Assembly: GCF_029167625.1 (NCBI RefSeq)
Contig: NZ_CP119145.1
Location: 868,001 to 932,000 of the forward strand
DNA: 64,000 bases
From: Streptomyces sp. AM 4-1-1
GTDB taxonomy: Bacteria; Actinomycetota; Actinomycetes; Streptomycetales; Streptomycetaceae
Direction of reading: 5' to 3'
A model generated the notes under the pieces. That model ran no database searches and was not told the DNA's origin. It saw only the letters and a program-made list of their open reading frames with translations. This document shows positions 16,717 through 25,822 of this stretch, in pieces. The position numbers and the translations under genes are program-made. Position 1 is the stretch's first letter; each line of letters starts with the position of its first letter.

Positions 16717-17590
16717 CGTAGAAGGCGACGGCCGAGGCGGCAGCCACGTTGAGGGAGTCGACGCCCGCGTCCATCGGGATGCGGACGTGCTCGTCGGCCG
16801 CGGCGAGGGTTCTGGGGGCGAGGCCGGCGCCCTCCGTGCCGAAGACCAGGGCGAGTGCCCCGACGTTCCGCGCGGCGAATTCGTCGAGGGTGATCGCCCG
16901 GTCGCTCAGGCAGAGCGCGGCGACCGTGAACCCCTCGGCACGCAGGGCCTCGACGTCCTTCGGCCAGGACTCGAAACGAGTCCACGGGATCTGGAAGACG
17001 CCCCCCATCGAGACTTTCACGGACCTCCGGTAGAGAGGGTCGGCGCAGCCCGGGGTGAGGAGCACGGCGTCGACGCCGAGGGCGGCGGCGTTCCTGAAGG
17101 CCGCCCCCAGATTGGCGTGATCGACGATGTCCTCGAACACGGCGACGCGCCGAGCCCCACCCTCCCGCGGTCCCGGACGCAGCGCTCCGCCGGTACCGGT
17201 GTGATCGCCGACGGACTCCACCGTTCCCCCGCGGCGGGCCGTCGTGAGCAGTTCGCCGACGGACGGCAGGGGGGCGCGCCGCATGGAGGCGAGGGCGCCG
17301 CGGTGCACGTGGTAGCCGGTGACACGTTCGGCGATCTCCGGGGCGACCGCGTAGACGGGAGCCGGCACCTCGTCGATGACATCGCGCATGACGTCGACCC
17401 ACTTGGGGGTGAGCAGCATGGACCGCATCTCGTAACCGGCGTCCCTGGCGCGTCGGATCACCTTCTCGCCCTCGGCGATGAAGAGGCCCTCGGCGGGTTC
17501 GCGCCGGCGCCGGAGTTCGACGTCGGTCAGGCCGGTGTAGTCGTACAGGCGCGGGTCGTCGGGGTCGTCGACGGTGATGAGTTCAGCCAC
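16694..17590 (-). CDS. TrmH (SpoU) family RNA 2'-O-methyltransferase
   Basis: 298 residues. An N-terminal substrate-binding domain (GLFIAEGEKVIRRARDAGY) precedes a SPOUT domain with VFEDIVDHANLGAAFRNAAALGVDAVLL, ALVFGTEGAGL and VDSLNVAAASAVAFYATR, the three trefoil-knot motifs. It methylates tRNA or rRNA; the site is not predictable. ATG start at 17590. The last codons lie inside the 44-bp repeat array, so the C-terminus may vary between strains. Confidence 0.93.
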   Translation of the reverse strand: MAELITVDDPDDPRLYDYTGLTDVELRRRREPAEGLFIAEGEKVIRRARDAGYEMRSMLLTPKWVDVMRDVIDEVPAPVYAVAPEIAERVTGYHVHRGALASMRRAPLPSVGELLTTARRGGTVESVGDHTGTGGALRPGPREGGARRVAVFEDIVDHANLGAAFRNAAALGVDAVLLTPGCADPLYRRSVKVSMGGVFQIPWTRFESWPKDVEALRAEGFTVAALCLSDRAITLDEFAARNVGALALVFGTEGAGLAPRTLAAADEHVRIPMDAGVDSLNVAAASAVAFYATRPRTA

Positions 17591-17653
17591 GGGTGATGCT
17601 GCCTTGTCCGGTGTGGGTTACCAACGGCGGGTGGGAACGACGGCTCCCGGCGG

Positions 17654-18904
17654 TCACTCGGCGGGAAGGCCGGTGCCGGGTCCGACCGCGACGACGTCAC
17701 CGATGACGATCACGGCCGGGGGACGCACGTTCGCGGCGACGGCCCGGTCGGCGACGGTGGCGAGCGTGGCATCGACGCGGCGCTGGGCCGCCATGGTGCC
17801 CTCCTGGACCAGGGCCACCGGGGTCTCGGGGTCCTTGCCGTGGGCGATGAGGGTACGGGCGATGGCGCCGATCTTGTCGACGGCCATCAGCAGCACCAGG
17901 GTGCCGCGCAGGCGCGCGAGGGCGGCCCAGTCGACGAGCGACCGCGGGTCGTCGGGGGCGACGTGACCGCTGAGCACGGTGAACTCGTGGGCGACCCCCC
18001 GGTGGGTGACCGGGATGCCCGCCGCGCCGGGGACGGAGATCGAGCTGGAGATGCCGGGGACGACGGTGCAGGGGATGCCGGCCTCGGCGAGCGCCTGGGT
18101 CTCCTCCATGCCGCGGCCGAAGACGAACGGGTCGCCGCCCTTGAGGCGGACGACGGCCTTGCCCGCCCTCGCGTGCTCGATCAGCGCGTTGTTGATCGCC
18201 TCCTGGGCCATGAAGCGGCCGTACGGGATCTTCGCCGCGTCGATGACCTCGACGTGCGGCGGGAGCTCGTCGAGCAGGTCGCGGGGGCCGAGCCGGTCGG
18301 CGATGACGACGTCGGCCTCGGCGAGCAGCCGCCGGCCGCGCACGGTGATCAGGTCGGGATCGCCGGGTCCGCCGCCGACGAGAGCGACGCCCGGCGTCCG
18401 GCGGCGGTGGTGCCGCGCCGCGAGGGTGCCGTCGCGCAGGCCCTCGACGACGGCGTCCCGGACGGCGGCGGAGCGGCGCGGATCGCGGCCCTGGGTGTCG
18501 GTGGTGAGGACGGCGACGGTCACGCCCTCGCTGCGGCCGGTGGCCGGGGTCAGCGCGGTGGCCGCGTCGGCGGCGTCGCTGCGCACGCACCAGACGCGGG
18601 CGCGCTCGGCCTCGGCGGACACGGCGGCGTTGGCGGCGGTGTCGGTGGACGCGACGAGGGCGTACCAGGCACCTGCCAGGTCGCCCTCCTGGTACGCGCG
18701 GCGCTCCCAGCGGATCTCCCCGGCCGTCGCCATCGCCTCCACGGACGGGGTGGCGGTCGGCGATATGAGGACGATGTCGGCACCGGCCGCGATGAGCGCG
18801 GGGAGGCGGCGCTGCGCGACCTGGCCGCCACCGACGACCACGACGCGGCGCCCACTGAGGCGCAGTCCGACGGGGTAGGCGGGGTGATCGGCGTGCTCGG
18901 CCAT
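17654..18904 (-). CDS. cobA: Uroporphyrinogen-III C-methyltransferase fused to siroheme-synthase-like domain
   Basis: 416 residues. The N-terminal 150 residues resemble the CysG/Met8 Rossmann domain (VVVVGGGQVAQRRLPALI), although the usual catalytic centre looks eroded. Residues about 168-416 are a SUMT: VGGGPGDPDLITVRGRRLL, ADRLG, VRLKGGDPFVFGRG, PGISSSISVPGAAGIPVTHRG. It makes precorrin-2, the branch point to cobalamin and siroheme. It heads the leftward cob group with cobT and cobL upstream. ATG start at 18904. Confidence 0.95.
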   Translation of the reverse strand: MAEHADHPAYPVGLRLSGRRVVVVGGGQVAQRRLPALIAAGADIVLISPTATPSVEAMATAGEIRWERRAYQEGDLAGAWYALVASTDTAANAAVSAEAERARVWCVRSDAADAATALTPATGRSEGVTVAVLTTDTQGRDPRRSAAVRDAVVEGLRDGTLAARHHRRRTPGVALVGGGPGDPDLITVRGRRLLAEADVVIADRLGPRDLLDELPPHVEVIDAAKIPYGRFMAQEAINNALIEHARAGKAVVRLKGGDPFVFGRGMEETQALAEAGIPCTVVPGISSSISVPGAAGIPVTHRGVAHEFTVLSGHVAPDDPRSLVDWAALARLRGTLVLLMAVDKIGAIARTLIAHGKDPETPVALVQEGTMAAQRRVDATLATVADRAVAANVRPPAVIVIGDVVAVGPGTGLPAE

Positions 18905-19295
18905 GACGGTGTGCGCTCCTCGGCGGGACGGCGGACTGCGGTGGCGCGACCGCTGCGGCGGTGGAGCGGCGCTGGTGGGACGGGGTACGGGACCTCTGTG
19001 ACCACTTTACGGGGCGCGACCGGGGCGGAGCCCAGGGGCGGGTACGGGGTCGGCGACGCGGGAAGACCGGGCGGGCAGGGACAGCGAGGTGAGCGGAGGG
19101 ACGGGACCACGGGACGAAGGGACCACGGGACGAAGGCGCCCCGCGACGCGGCTGCGTCGTGGGCGCCTCCTCCGGGTGGTCCGTGGCCGGAGAGCGCCGC
19201 AGCCTGGCCGTTCTCCGGCCGTGGTGGTTCCTTCGCCCTGCCGACCACTTCACCGCGCCGGCTGCTTCGCCGTAACGGCCGCTTCGCCGTGCCCG
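18905..19295. other. Intergenic region between cobA and bluB-cobT
   Basis: 391 bp. It contains a 16-bp direct repeat GGACCACGGGACGAAG (two copies near 19105-19136), a palindromic GGCGCC...GGCGCC region, and the terminator at 19185-19220. I looked for a B12 riboswitch box and did not find one. Confidence 0.45.
19185..19220 (-). terminator. Hairpin downstream of bluB-cobT
   Basis: GGCCGGAGA (19185-19193) pairs with TCTCCGGCC (19212-19220). It lies 76 bp past the bluB-cobT stop and upstream of cobA, so cobA probably has its own promoter. Confidence 0.6.
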
Positions 19296-22200
19296 CTACT
19301 TCTCGGTGACGCCCGCCGAGTCGAACGTGGCCACCTCGTGCATCGCGCGGGCCGCGCTCTGCACGACGGGCAGCGCGAGCAGTGCGCCGGTGCCCTCACC
19401 GAGGCGCAGGTCGAGGTCGACCAGCGGGCGCAGACCGAGCTTGTTGAGCGCGGCGACATGGCCGGGTTCGGCGCTGCGGTGTCCGGCGATGCAGGCGGCC
19501 AGGGCCTCTGGCGCGATCGCGTGGGCGACCAGGGCCGCGGCTCCCGCGCTGACACCGTCCAGGATGACGGGCGTGCGCAGGGACGCGCCGCCGAGGACGA
19601 ACCCGGCCATCGCGGCGTGTTCCAGGCCGCCGACCGCCGCGAGCACACCGATCGGGTCGGCCGGGTCGGGTCGGTGCAGTTCGAGGCCCCGGCGGACCAC
19701 GTCGACCTTGCGGGCGTGCATCTCGTCGTTGATGCCGGTGCCGCGTCCGGTCACCTCGGCCGGGTCGATGCCCGTGTAGACGCAGATCAGCGCGGCGGAC
19801 GCGGTGGTGTTGGCGATGCCCATCTCGCCCGTGAGCAGGCCCTTGTTGCCGGCCGCGACCAGATCGCGGGCGGTCTCGATGCCGACCTCGACGGCGGCGA
19901 GGACCTCCTCGCGGGTGAGCGCCGGGCCGACCGTGAAGTCGGCCGTGCCGGGACGCACCTTCCGGGGCAGCAGACCGGGCGTCGCGGGCAGGTCCGACGC
20001 GACACCGACGTCGACCACGCAGACCTCGGCTCCGACCTGGGCCGCGAAGGCGTTGCAGACGGCTCCGCCGCCGAGGAAGTTGGCCACCATCTGCGCGGTG
20101 ACCTCCTGCGGCCAGGCGGTGACGCCCTGTGCGTGCACTCCGTGGTCACCGGCGAAGATCGCGACCGCCGCGGGCTCCGGAATCGGCGGCGGGCACATCC
20201 GGGAGAGCCCGGAGAGCTGCGCGGAGATGATCTCCAGCATGCCGAGCGCGCCGGCCGGCTTGGTCATCCTCTTCTGGCGTTCCCATGCCTCGCCGAGCGC
20301 CTTGGCGTCCAGCGGACGGATGTTGGCGATGGTCTCCTGGAGCAGGTCGTGCGGCTCCTCACCGGGGAGCGCGCGACGGCCGTACGTCTCCTCATGGACG
20401 ACCCAGGACAACGGGCGGCGCTTGGACCAGCCCGCCTGGATCAGCTCGGGCTCCTCGGGGAACTCGTCGACGTATCCGACACAGAGGTACGCGACGACTT
20501 CGAGGTGTTCGGGCAGGCCCAGGGCGCGGACCATCTCCCGCTCGTCGAAGTAGCTGACCCAGCCGACGCCAAGTCCCTCGGCCCGAGCGGCGAGCCAGAG
20601 GTTCTCGACGGCGAGCGCGGAGGAGTACGGGGCCATCTGCGGCTGGGTGTGCCGGCCGAGGGTGTGCCGGCCCCCACGGGTGGGGTCGGCGGTGACGACG
20701 ATGTTCACCGGGGTGTCGAGGATGGCCTCGATCTTCAGTTCCTTGAACTGCTTGGCCCGGCCCTTGGGCAGTGACTTGGCGTAGGCGTCACGCTGACGCT
20801 GGGCCAGTTCGTGCATGGAACGGCGGGTCTCCGCCGAGCGGATCACGACGAAGTCCCAGGGCTGCGAGTGGCCGACACTGGGGGCGGTGTGCGCGGCTTC
20901 CAGGACGCGGAGCAGGACCTCGTGCGGGATGGGGTCGCTGCGGAAACCGTTGCGGATGTCCCGGCGTTCCCGCATGACGCGGAGGACGGCTTCGCGCTCG
21001 GCGTCGTCGTAGCCGGGGGCGGGCGCGGTGGTCTCGGGCGCGGGGGTCCCGGACTCCACGGCGGACCGGTCCGCTTCCGTGGCTTCGTCCACGGCCACTG
21101 CCTCGTCCGTGGTATCCGTGGCGACCGCTGCGGGGGCCTCGGCCGCCGCCGGTGCGGCGGGCTCCGTGATCTCCGGGACCTCGACGTTTTCCGTAGCTGT
21201 CCCGGCCTCGGGACGCGCCTCGGGAGCGGGTACGGACACGGATGCCGGTACGGGGACCCGCTCGGCGGCGGGTGCTGCTTCCGGCGACTCGGGGGCGGCC
21301 GCCTCGGACGTGGCCGGGGCCTCCGGGCCCGGAGCGGTCCGCGCGACCGTCACCGGTTCGGTGACCTCGGGAGCGACAGCCTCGGGAGGGACGGGCTCGG
21401 CCGCCACCGGTTCGGTGACGGTCGCCTCGGGAGCGACGGGCTCGGCCGCCATCGGCTCGGGCTGTGCCGCCTCGACGACCGCGACGGGCTCGGGCGGAGC
21501 GGCTTCCGGCGCGGCCCGGACCGGCGCAGGTTCCATGACGATCGCGGCTCGCGCGGGCCCGGGTTCCGCCACGGGAGCGTCCGGCCGCGCGGACTCCGTC
21601 ATCGCTTCGGGTGTGACGGCATCGGGAAGCTCGGCGGCGGGGTCGACCGCATCGGGCCGGGCGGCTTCGGCAGCCACGGCTTCCGGCTGGACGGCCTCGG
21701 GAGCCGGCGCCGCCGGCTGAGCGGTCTCCGGCTGAGGGGCCTCCGGCTGAAGAACCTCCGGCTCGGTCCGTACCGGCTCCGCCGCCGGGGCGGTCTCCGT
21801 CTGCACCGGTCCGGCCACAGCGGGCTGCTCCACCGCGGCCTCGGGGGCGGTCTCCGGGGTGGGGGCGACCTGTTCGGCGGTCACCGGCTGCTCGGCGGCC
21901 ACCTCGGGGTCGGCCGCCTCGGCCACCTGGACGGGCGCGGGCCCCTCCACGGGCGCGGCGGGGGCGGCGGGCTCGGCGGAAGCGACCTCGCCGCCATCCG
22001 CGGCCTCGACGGCCCCTGTGGTCTCGATGACCTCGGCGGTGTCGGCGGTCTCGGCGTCATCCGCGACCTCGGTGGCCTCGCCGGCCTCCCCGTCATCCGT
22101 CGCCACCACTGACGGCTCGGCCGGGACCTCCGCGGGCATCGCCGCCGAAGGCTCCGCGGCCTCGGCGGGCGGCGCCTCGGCCACTGCCTCCGCCTCCGCC

Positions 22201-23252
22201 ACCCCCGTTGCCTCGGCCACGGCTGCCGCCGGGACGACGGTCGCAGGAGTCTCCGCAGCGACCGGAGCGGTCTCGACCGCGACGGCATCCGCCGAGGGGG
22301 CGTCGACGACGGGCTCGGGCCGGGCCGCCGGTCCGGCCGGGGCGGACTCGGCGACCTGGGCCGCCGGGGCCTCGCCGACCGCCGGTTCGGGGACCGCCAG
22401 TTCCGGGGAGGCCGGTTCGGGGACGGTCGGTTCCGGCACCGTCACCGCCGCCACAGGCGGTTCCGGGGAGGCCGGTTCCGGGGAGGCCGGTTCCGGGGAG
22501 GCCGGTTCGGGGACGGTCGGTTCCGGCACCGTCACCGCCGCCACGGGCGGTTCCGGAGCGGCCTGCGGCACGGGCGGCTGCGCGGCCCACGGGCTACCGC
22601 TCTGCGGCGGGATCTCGCCGAGCTGGGGGCCCGGGAGCACGGCGGCCTCACCGACAGCCGAATCAGCGAGCCCGGGACCGGTCGTCGGCGGTCCGGAGTG
22701 CCGCGCGGCCGGCGAGCCCGCCGGGCCGCGGTCGGCGAGTGAACGGACCACTCCCCCGGTCTGTGTCCCGCCGTATGACGGACCGGCGTCGGCCGCCGGA
22801 CCCCGGTGCAGCGGGCGGCGCGCGGCGGACTGCGCCTGCGCGCCCACCGGCACCTGGGGCTGCGCCGGGGACTGCGACTGGGCCGGCCCGGGGATGCGTA
22901 CGCCGCTGAGGTCCACGGCGCCGGAGTCACGGCCACCGGACTCGTGTGTGCCGGGCCTGGCGTCGGCCTGCTGCTGGGCGTACCCGTTCCGAGCGGCGGC
23001 GTGTGCGCGGGTCTGCGTCCTGGTCTGCCCGGGAACGCCGGCGTGGTGCTGCTCGACCGACTGGCTGGGCACCACCTGCGGGTCGCCCCAGCCGCCCTGG
23101 GAACTCGGCATCAGGAGAAGATCGTCGTCCTCGGTGACATGCTCGGAGGGGTCGAGGAAGGTGTACGCGTCCGGGGCGGGGACGCCCGGCTGCTCCACCA
23201 TGCCTGCGTTCTCCGGCAATCCCTCGCCCGGGACCTGGCCGGTGTCAGTCAT
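19296..23252 (-). CDS. cobT: BluB-CobT fusion with long low-complexity N-terminus
   Basis: 1318 residues in three parts. Residues 1-740 are low-complexity, dominated by Pro, Glu, Ala and Val (PEPASPEP, EVTEPV-type repeats). Residues about 745-975 are a nitroreductase-fold BluB-like domain (MRERRDIRNGF, HTAPSVGHSQPWDFV, GVGWVSYFD), which makes 5,6-dimethylbenzimidazole from FMNH2. Residues about 980-1318 are CobT (AGDHGVHAQGVTAWPQEVT, GEMGIANTTASAAL, GTGINDEMHARK), which activates that base for the lower ligand of cobalamin. Both steps are therefore on one chain. ATG at 23252 after GAGGGG. Typical CobT is about 350 residues. Confidence 0.93.
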   Translation of the reverse strand: MTDTGQVPGEGLPENAGMVEQPGVPAPDAYTFLDPSEHVTEDDDLLLMPSSQGGWGDPQVVPSQSVEQHHAGVPGQTRTQTRAHAAARNGYAQQQADARPGTHESGGRDSGAVDLSGVRIPGPAQSQSPAQPQVPVGAQAQSAARRPLHRGPAADAGPSYGGTQTGGVVRSLADRGPAGSPAARHSGPPTTGPGLADSAVGEAAVLPGPQLGEIPPQSGSPWAAQPPVPQAAPEPPVAAVTVPEPTVPEPASPEPASPEPASPEPPVAAVTVPEPTVPEPASPELAVPEPAVGEAPAAQVAESAPAGPAARPEPVVDAPSADAVAVETAPVAAETPATVVPAAAVAEATGVAEAEAVAEAPPAEAAEPSAAMPAEVPAEPSVVATDDGEAGEATEVADDAETADTAEVIETTGAVEAADGGEVASAEPAAPAAPVEGPAPVQVAEAADPEVAAEQPVTAEQVAPTPETAPEAAVEQPAVAGPVQTETAPAAEPVRTEPEVLQPEAPQPETAQPAAPAPEAVQPEAVAAEAARPDAVDPAAELPDAVTPEAMTESARPDAPVAEPGPARAAIVMEPAPVRAAPEAAPPEPVAVVEAAQPEPMAAEPVAPEATVTEPVAAEPVPPEAVAPEVTEPVTVARTAPGPEAPATSEAAAPESPEAAPAAERVPVPASVSVPAPEARPEAGTATENVEVPEITEPAAPAAAEAPAAVATDTTDEAVAVDEATEADRSAVESGTPAPETTAPAPGYDDAEREAVLRVMRERRDIRNGFRSDPIPHEVLLRVLEAAHTAPSVGHSQPWDFVVIRSAETRRSMHELAQRQRDAYAKSLPKGRAKQFKELKIEAILDTPVNIVVTADPTRGGRHTLGRHTQPQMAPYSSALAVENLWLAARAEGLGVGWVSYFDEREMVRALGLPEHLEVVAYLCVGYVDEFPEEPELIQAGWSKRRPLSWVVHEETYGRRALPGEEPHDLLQETIANIRPLDAKALGEAWERQKRMTKPAGALGMLEIISAQLSGLSRMCPPPIPEPAAVAIFAGDHGVHAQGVTAWPQEVTAQMVANFLGGGAVCNAFAAQVGAEVCVVDVGVASDLPATPGLLPRKVRPGTADFTVGPALTREEVLAAVEVGIETARDLVAAGNKGLLTGEMGIANTTASAALICVYTGIDPAEVTGRGTGINDEMHARKVDVVRRGLELHRPDPADPIGVLAAVGGLEHAAMAGFVLGGASLRTPVILDGVSAGAAALVAHAIAPEALAACIAGHRSAEPGHVAALNKLGLRPLVDLDLRLGEGTGALLALPVVQSAARAMHEVATFDSAGVTEK
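22401..22556 (-). repeat. 90-bp duplication in the low-complexity region
   Basis: 22401-22466 and 22491-22556 are nearly identical, offset by 90 bp, with 15-bp GCCGGTTCCGGGGAG units between them. They encode repeated PEPASPEP/VAAVTVPEP segments and look like recent slippage growth of the linker. Confidence 0.75.
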
Positions 23253-23585
23253 GCGTACCCCTCGCCCATCGTCAGTGCTCCTTCGGCCCATCGCCCGGGG
23301 CGCCCGGCCACGGCACGCCGACACTCGCCAACAACAACGAGCGGACGCGACGCGCGGCACGAACCGCTCGCGAGCACACAGCATTCTCGCGGCTTTTCGT
23401 CGCCGCGGCGGCAACTCCCGCCACGGCCGGCTGTGGACTGCGCCACGTTGCGCGGCCCCCGGTGGTGCCGTATCACAGCGGGGGCCAAAACGGTCCCCTT
23501 TTCCGGACATTGACGAACGAAGCGACGAACGTCCGGCTGCGGTACAACAATCGGCCAGCCTACCTCCCGCCACGCTCCGACCGGG
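23253..23585. promoter_or_regulatory. Leader region of bluB-cobT, with mini-ORF
   Basis: 333 bp between cobL and bluB-cobT (both leftward). Just before the cobT start the minus strand reads GAAGGAG, 8 nt, then ATG GGC GAG GGG TAC GCA TGA (23268-23248). This six-codon frame stops on the ATGA that starts cobT. It has a better ribosome site than cobT itself, so it may couple initiation. No riboswitch box recognised. Confidence 0.4.
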
Positions 23586-24824
23586 TCACGGGGCGAGGTC
23601 GGAGCGCAACGCCGAGAGCAGAAAGACGACCGCGCGTTCCCGCTCCGACCAGGTGACGGCGTCGAGTTCCACGGACTGGAGCAGCGCGCACTCGACGGTG
23701 TACCCGTTCTCGGTGAGCGCGGTGCCGAGTGCTTCCGCCTCGTCCCTGGTCGACGCGTGGGTGACGACGCGTTCGGGCCTGCGGTCGGTGACGGCGACGA
23801 CCACGGGCACGCCACCGCCCCCGATCCGTACGACGTCCGGCTCGGGCAGGCTCTCCAGCACATGGGGGGCGCGTCCCTGGACGACCTGGAGCTGGACACC
23901 GAAGGCACGGGCGTTCGCCGCCGTACGGGCGCAGGCGGCCGGATCGCTGTCGACGGCCAGGACCGCCGCGCCGAACCGGGCGGCCTCCACCGCCAGCGCG
24001 CCGCTGCCGGAGCCGATGTCCCAGACGAGGTCGCCGGCGCGCGGTCCGAGCCGGGCCAGCTGGACGGCCCGCAGCCCTGGCGACTCCCCCTCCGAAGCCC
24101 CGGCCGGCTGTTCCTCCCAGGTGGCTCCGTACGCGTCGGCGGGCAGCGCCCAGCCCCGTACACCACGCGGGTAGGCCGGATGGCGGCCCGAGATCCACTG
24201 GCCGGTGGCCTGGGGCTCGGGCCCCCCGCCGATCACGATCACGACGTTCGGGTCGCGCCAGACGTGGTCGGCGGCCCGGTCGGACGTGAGGACGGTGACC
24301 TGTTCGCGGTCGGTGCCCAGCTCCTCGCAGATGACGAACGTCCGGTGGACGCCTTCGAGCAGCAGGGCCAGCTCGGCCGGACCCGCCCCCGGCGAGGTGA
24401 GGACGGCGACCTTGTGATGGGCGCGGCAGACGTTGACGGCGCGGCGCAGGGTGCGCGGGTGGGCGACGACGATCTGGGCGTCGTCCCAGGGCATCCCGGC
24501 ACGGGCGAAGGCGGTGGCGACGGAGGAGACGGCGGGTACGACCTCCACCTCCAGCCCGTGCTCGGGGGCGTGCAGGGCGCGTACGACCCCGAAGAAGCCG
24601 GGGTCGCCGTCGGCGAGGACGACCGGGCTGCCGCGGTGTCCGGCGATCCGGCGGGCGGCCAGGTCGATGCTGCCGAGGCGGACGCGTTCGGCGCCGGGCG
24701 GCACTTCGGGCAGTGCGAGGTGGTGGGCGGCGCCCGCCACCAGGGTGGCGGCCGAGAGCGCGGCCCTCGCCGCGGCGGTCAGGGGCGAGCCGTCCCAGCC
24801 GATCACCGTGACCCGGTCGGCCAT
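23586..24824 (-). CDS. cobL: Precorrin-6Y C5,15-methyltransferase (decarboxylating), CbiE-CbiT fusion
   Basis: About 412 residues. The N-terminal half is a CbiE-type tetrapyrrole methylase (VTVIGWDGSPLT, LADGDPGFFGVVR, VVPAVSSVATAFARAGMPWDD). The C-terminal half is a CbiT-type class I methyltransferase with the SAM loop LVWDIGSGSGALAVEAA. It methylates C5 and C15 and decarboxylates ring C side chain in cobalamin synthesis. ATG 24824 lies 10 nt after GGAG; ATG 24833 is in frame but only 1 nt from GGAG. Confidence 0.94.
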   Translation of the reverse strand: MADRVTVIGWDGSPLTAAARAALSAATLVAGAAHHLALPEVPPGAERVRLGSIDLAARRIAGHRGSPVVLADGDPGFFGVVRALHAPEHGLEVEVVPAVSSVATAFARAGMPWDDAQIVVAHPRTLRRAVNVCRAHHKVAVLTSPGAGPAELALLLEGVHRTFVICEELGTDREQVTVLTSDRAADHVWRDPNVVIVIGGGPEPQATGQWISGRHPAYPRGVRGWALPADAYGATWEEQPAGASEGESPGLRAVQLARLGPRAGDLVWDIGSGSGALAVEAARFGAAVLAVDSDPAACARTAANARAFGVQLQVVQGRAPHVLESLPEPDVVRIGGGGVPVVVAVTDRRPERVVTHASTRDEAEALGTALTENGYTVECALLQSVELDAVTWSERERAVVFLLSALRSDLAP

Positions 24825-25040
24825 CGTCGTCATTCTCCAGGGGTCTGTGACAGGCGGGGGCTGCCCGGCCGCATGGCGGGCAGGGGGTGAGGTTACCGGG
24901 CCGTACCGGGCGGGTGCCGCGGGGCCCGGACCTGATGTCGCGGGCTCCGGGTCCGGTGCCGGCCGTGGGACCGGTCCGGGGCGGACGCAGTGGAACCTCG
25001 GCCCGGTGTCGTGGAATCCCGGGCCCGGTGTGCCGTGGGG

Positions 25041-25679
25041 TCAGTTCCAGTCGTTGTGGGCGCCGTAGCGGCCCGCGTCGGTGAGTTGTCCGGCCACCTC
25101 TTCCAGGTCCTCGGGAAGCAGGCTCCAGACGATCAGATCGGTGCGGATGTCGGTCCAGCCGCCGTCCTCCGTCTGGCTGCGCGCTATCCAGGCGTTGCGC
25201 AGGACGCCCTCGCTGATGCAGCCGAGCTTCTGGACGACCTGCTGGGAGGCGGAGTTGTCGGCGGCGGTGCGCAATTCGACGCGTTCGAAACCCTGGTCGC
25301 GGAAGAGCCACTGGGCGACGGCGAGCACCGATTCGGTGGCGTATCCCTCGCCGCGCGCCCAGGGGGCGGTGATGTACGAGGCCTCGGTCGCGCGCAGCCG
25401 CCAGTCGGTGCCGTGCAGCCGGACGGTGCCGACCAGCCGCTGGGTGAGGAATTCGGTGACGGCGAAGACGATGCCCCTGCCCTGGGTGCGCTCCGCCGGG
25501 GCGATCCGGCGGACCCAGCGCTCGGCGTCGACCTGGGTGTAGGGGTGGGGCACGGTCGTCCACGCGGTGACGAGTTCGTCGTTCATCATCTCGATGTAGG
25601 CGGGGACGTCCGCCATGTCGAGGGGGCGCAGCACCAACCGATCCGTGCTGATGGAGATGTCCGGAAAGGTGGAAGTCAT
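25041..25679 (-). CDS. GNAT acetyltransferase (RimJ/RimL type)
   Basis: 212 residues, typical of the RimJ/RimL-like GNAT subfamily: DRLVLRPLDMADVPAYIEMM at the N-terminus, YITAPWARGEGYATESVLAVAQWLF as motif A, ELRTAADNSASQQVVQKLGCISEGVLRNAW as motif B. It probably acetylates a protein N-terminus or a small amine. ATG at 25679 with GGAG 6 nt upstream. No functional link to the met genes visible. Confidence 0.88.
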   Translation of the reverse strand: MTSTFPDISISTDRLVLRPLDMADVPAYIEMMNDELVTAWTTVPHPYTQVDAERWVRRIAPAERTQGRGIVFAVTEFLTQRLVGTVRLHGTDWRLRATEASYITAPWARGEGYATESVLAVAQWLFRDQGFERVELRTAADNSASQQVVQKLGCISEGVLRNAWIARSQTEDGGWTDIRTDLIVWSLLPEDLEEVAGQLTDAGRYGAHNDWN

Positions 25680-25822
25680 GCGCAGCTCCATGCCGAAGAC
25701 CGTGTAAAGGCACAGCATGCAGCATCGGGCGGGGGGCGCGCATGGGCGGGGGTGCGGCACGGCGGAGCCCCGCGCGTCCCGGTGGGACGGGCGGGGCTCC
25801 ATGGGCAAGTGCCGTCCGGCGG

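Noticed and set aside
18905..19295. Possible cobalamin riboswitch upstream of cobA
   Set aside because: No B12-box or typical kissing-loop pattern seen; the region is dominated by GC-rich short repeats.
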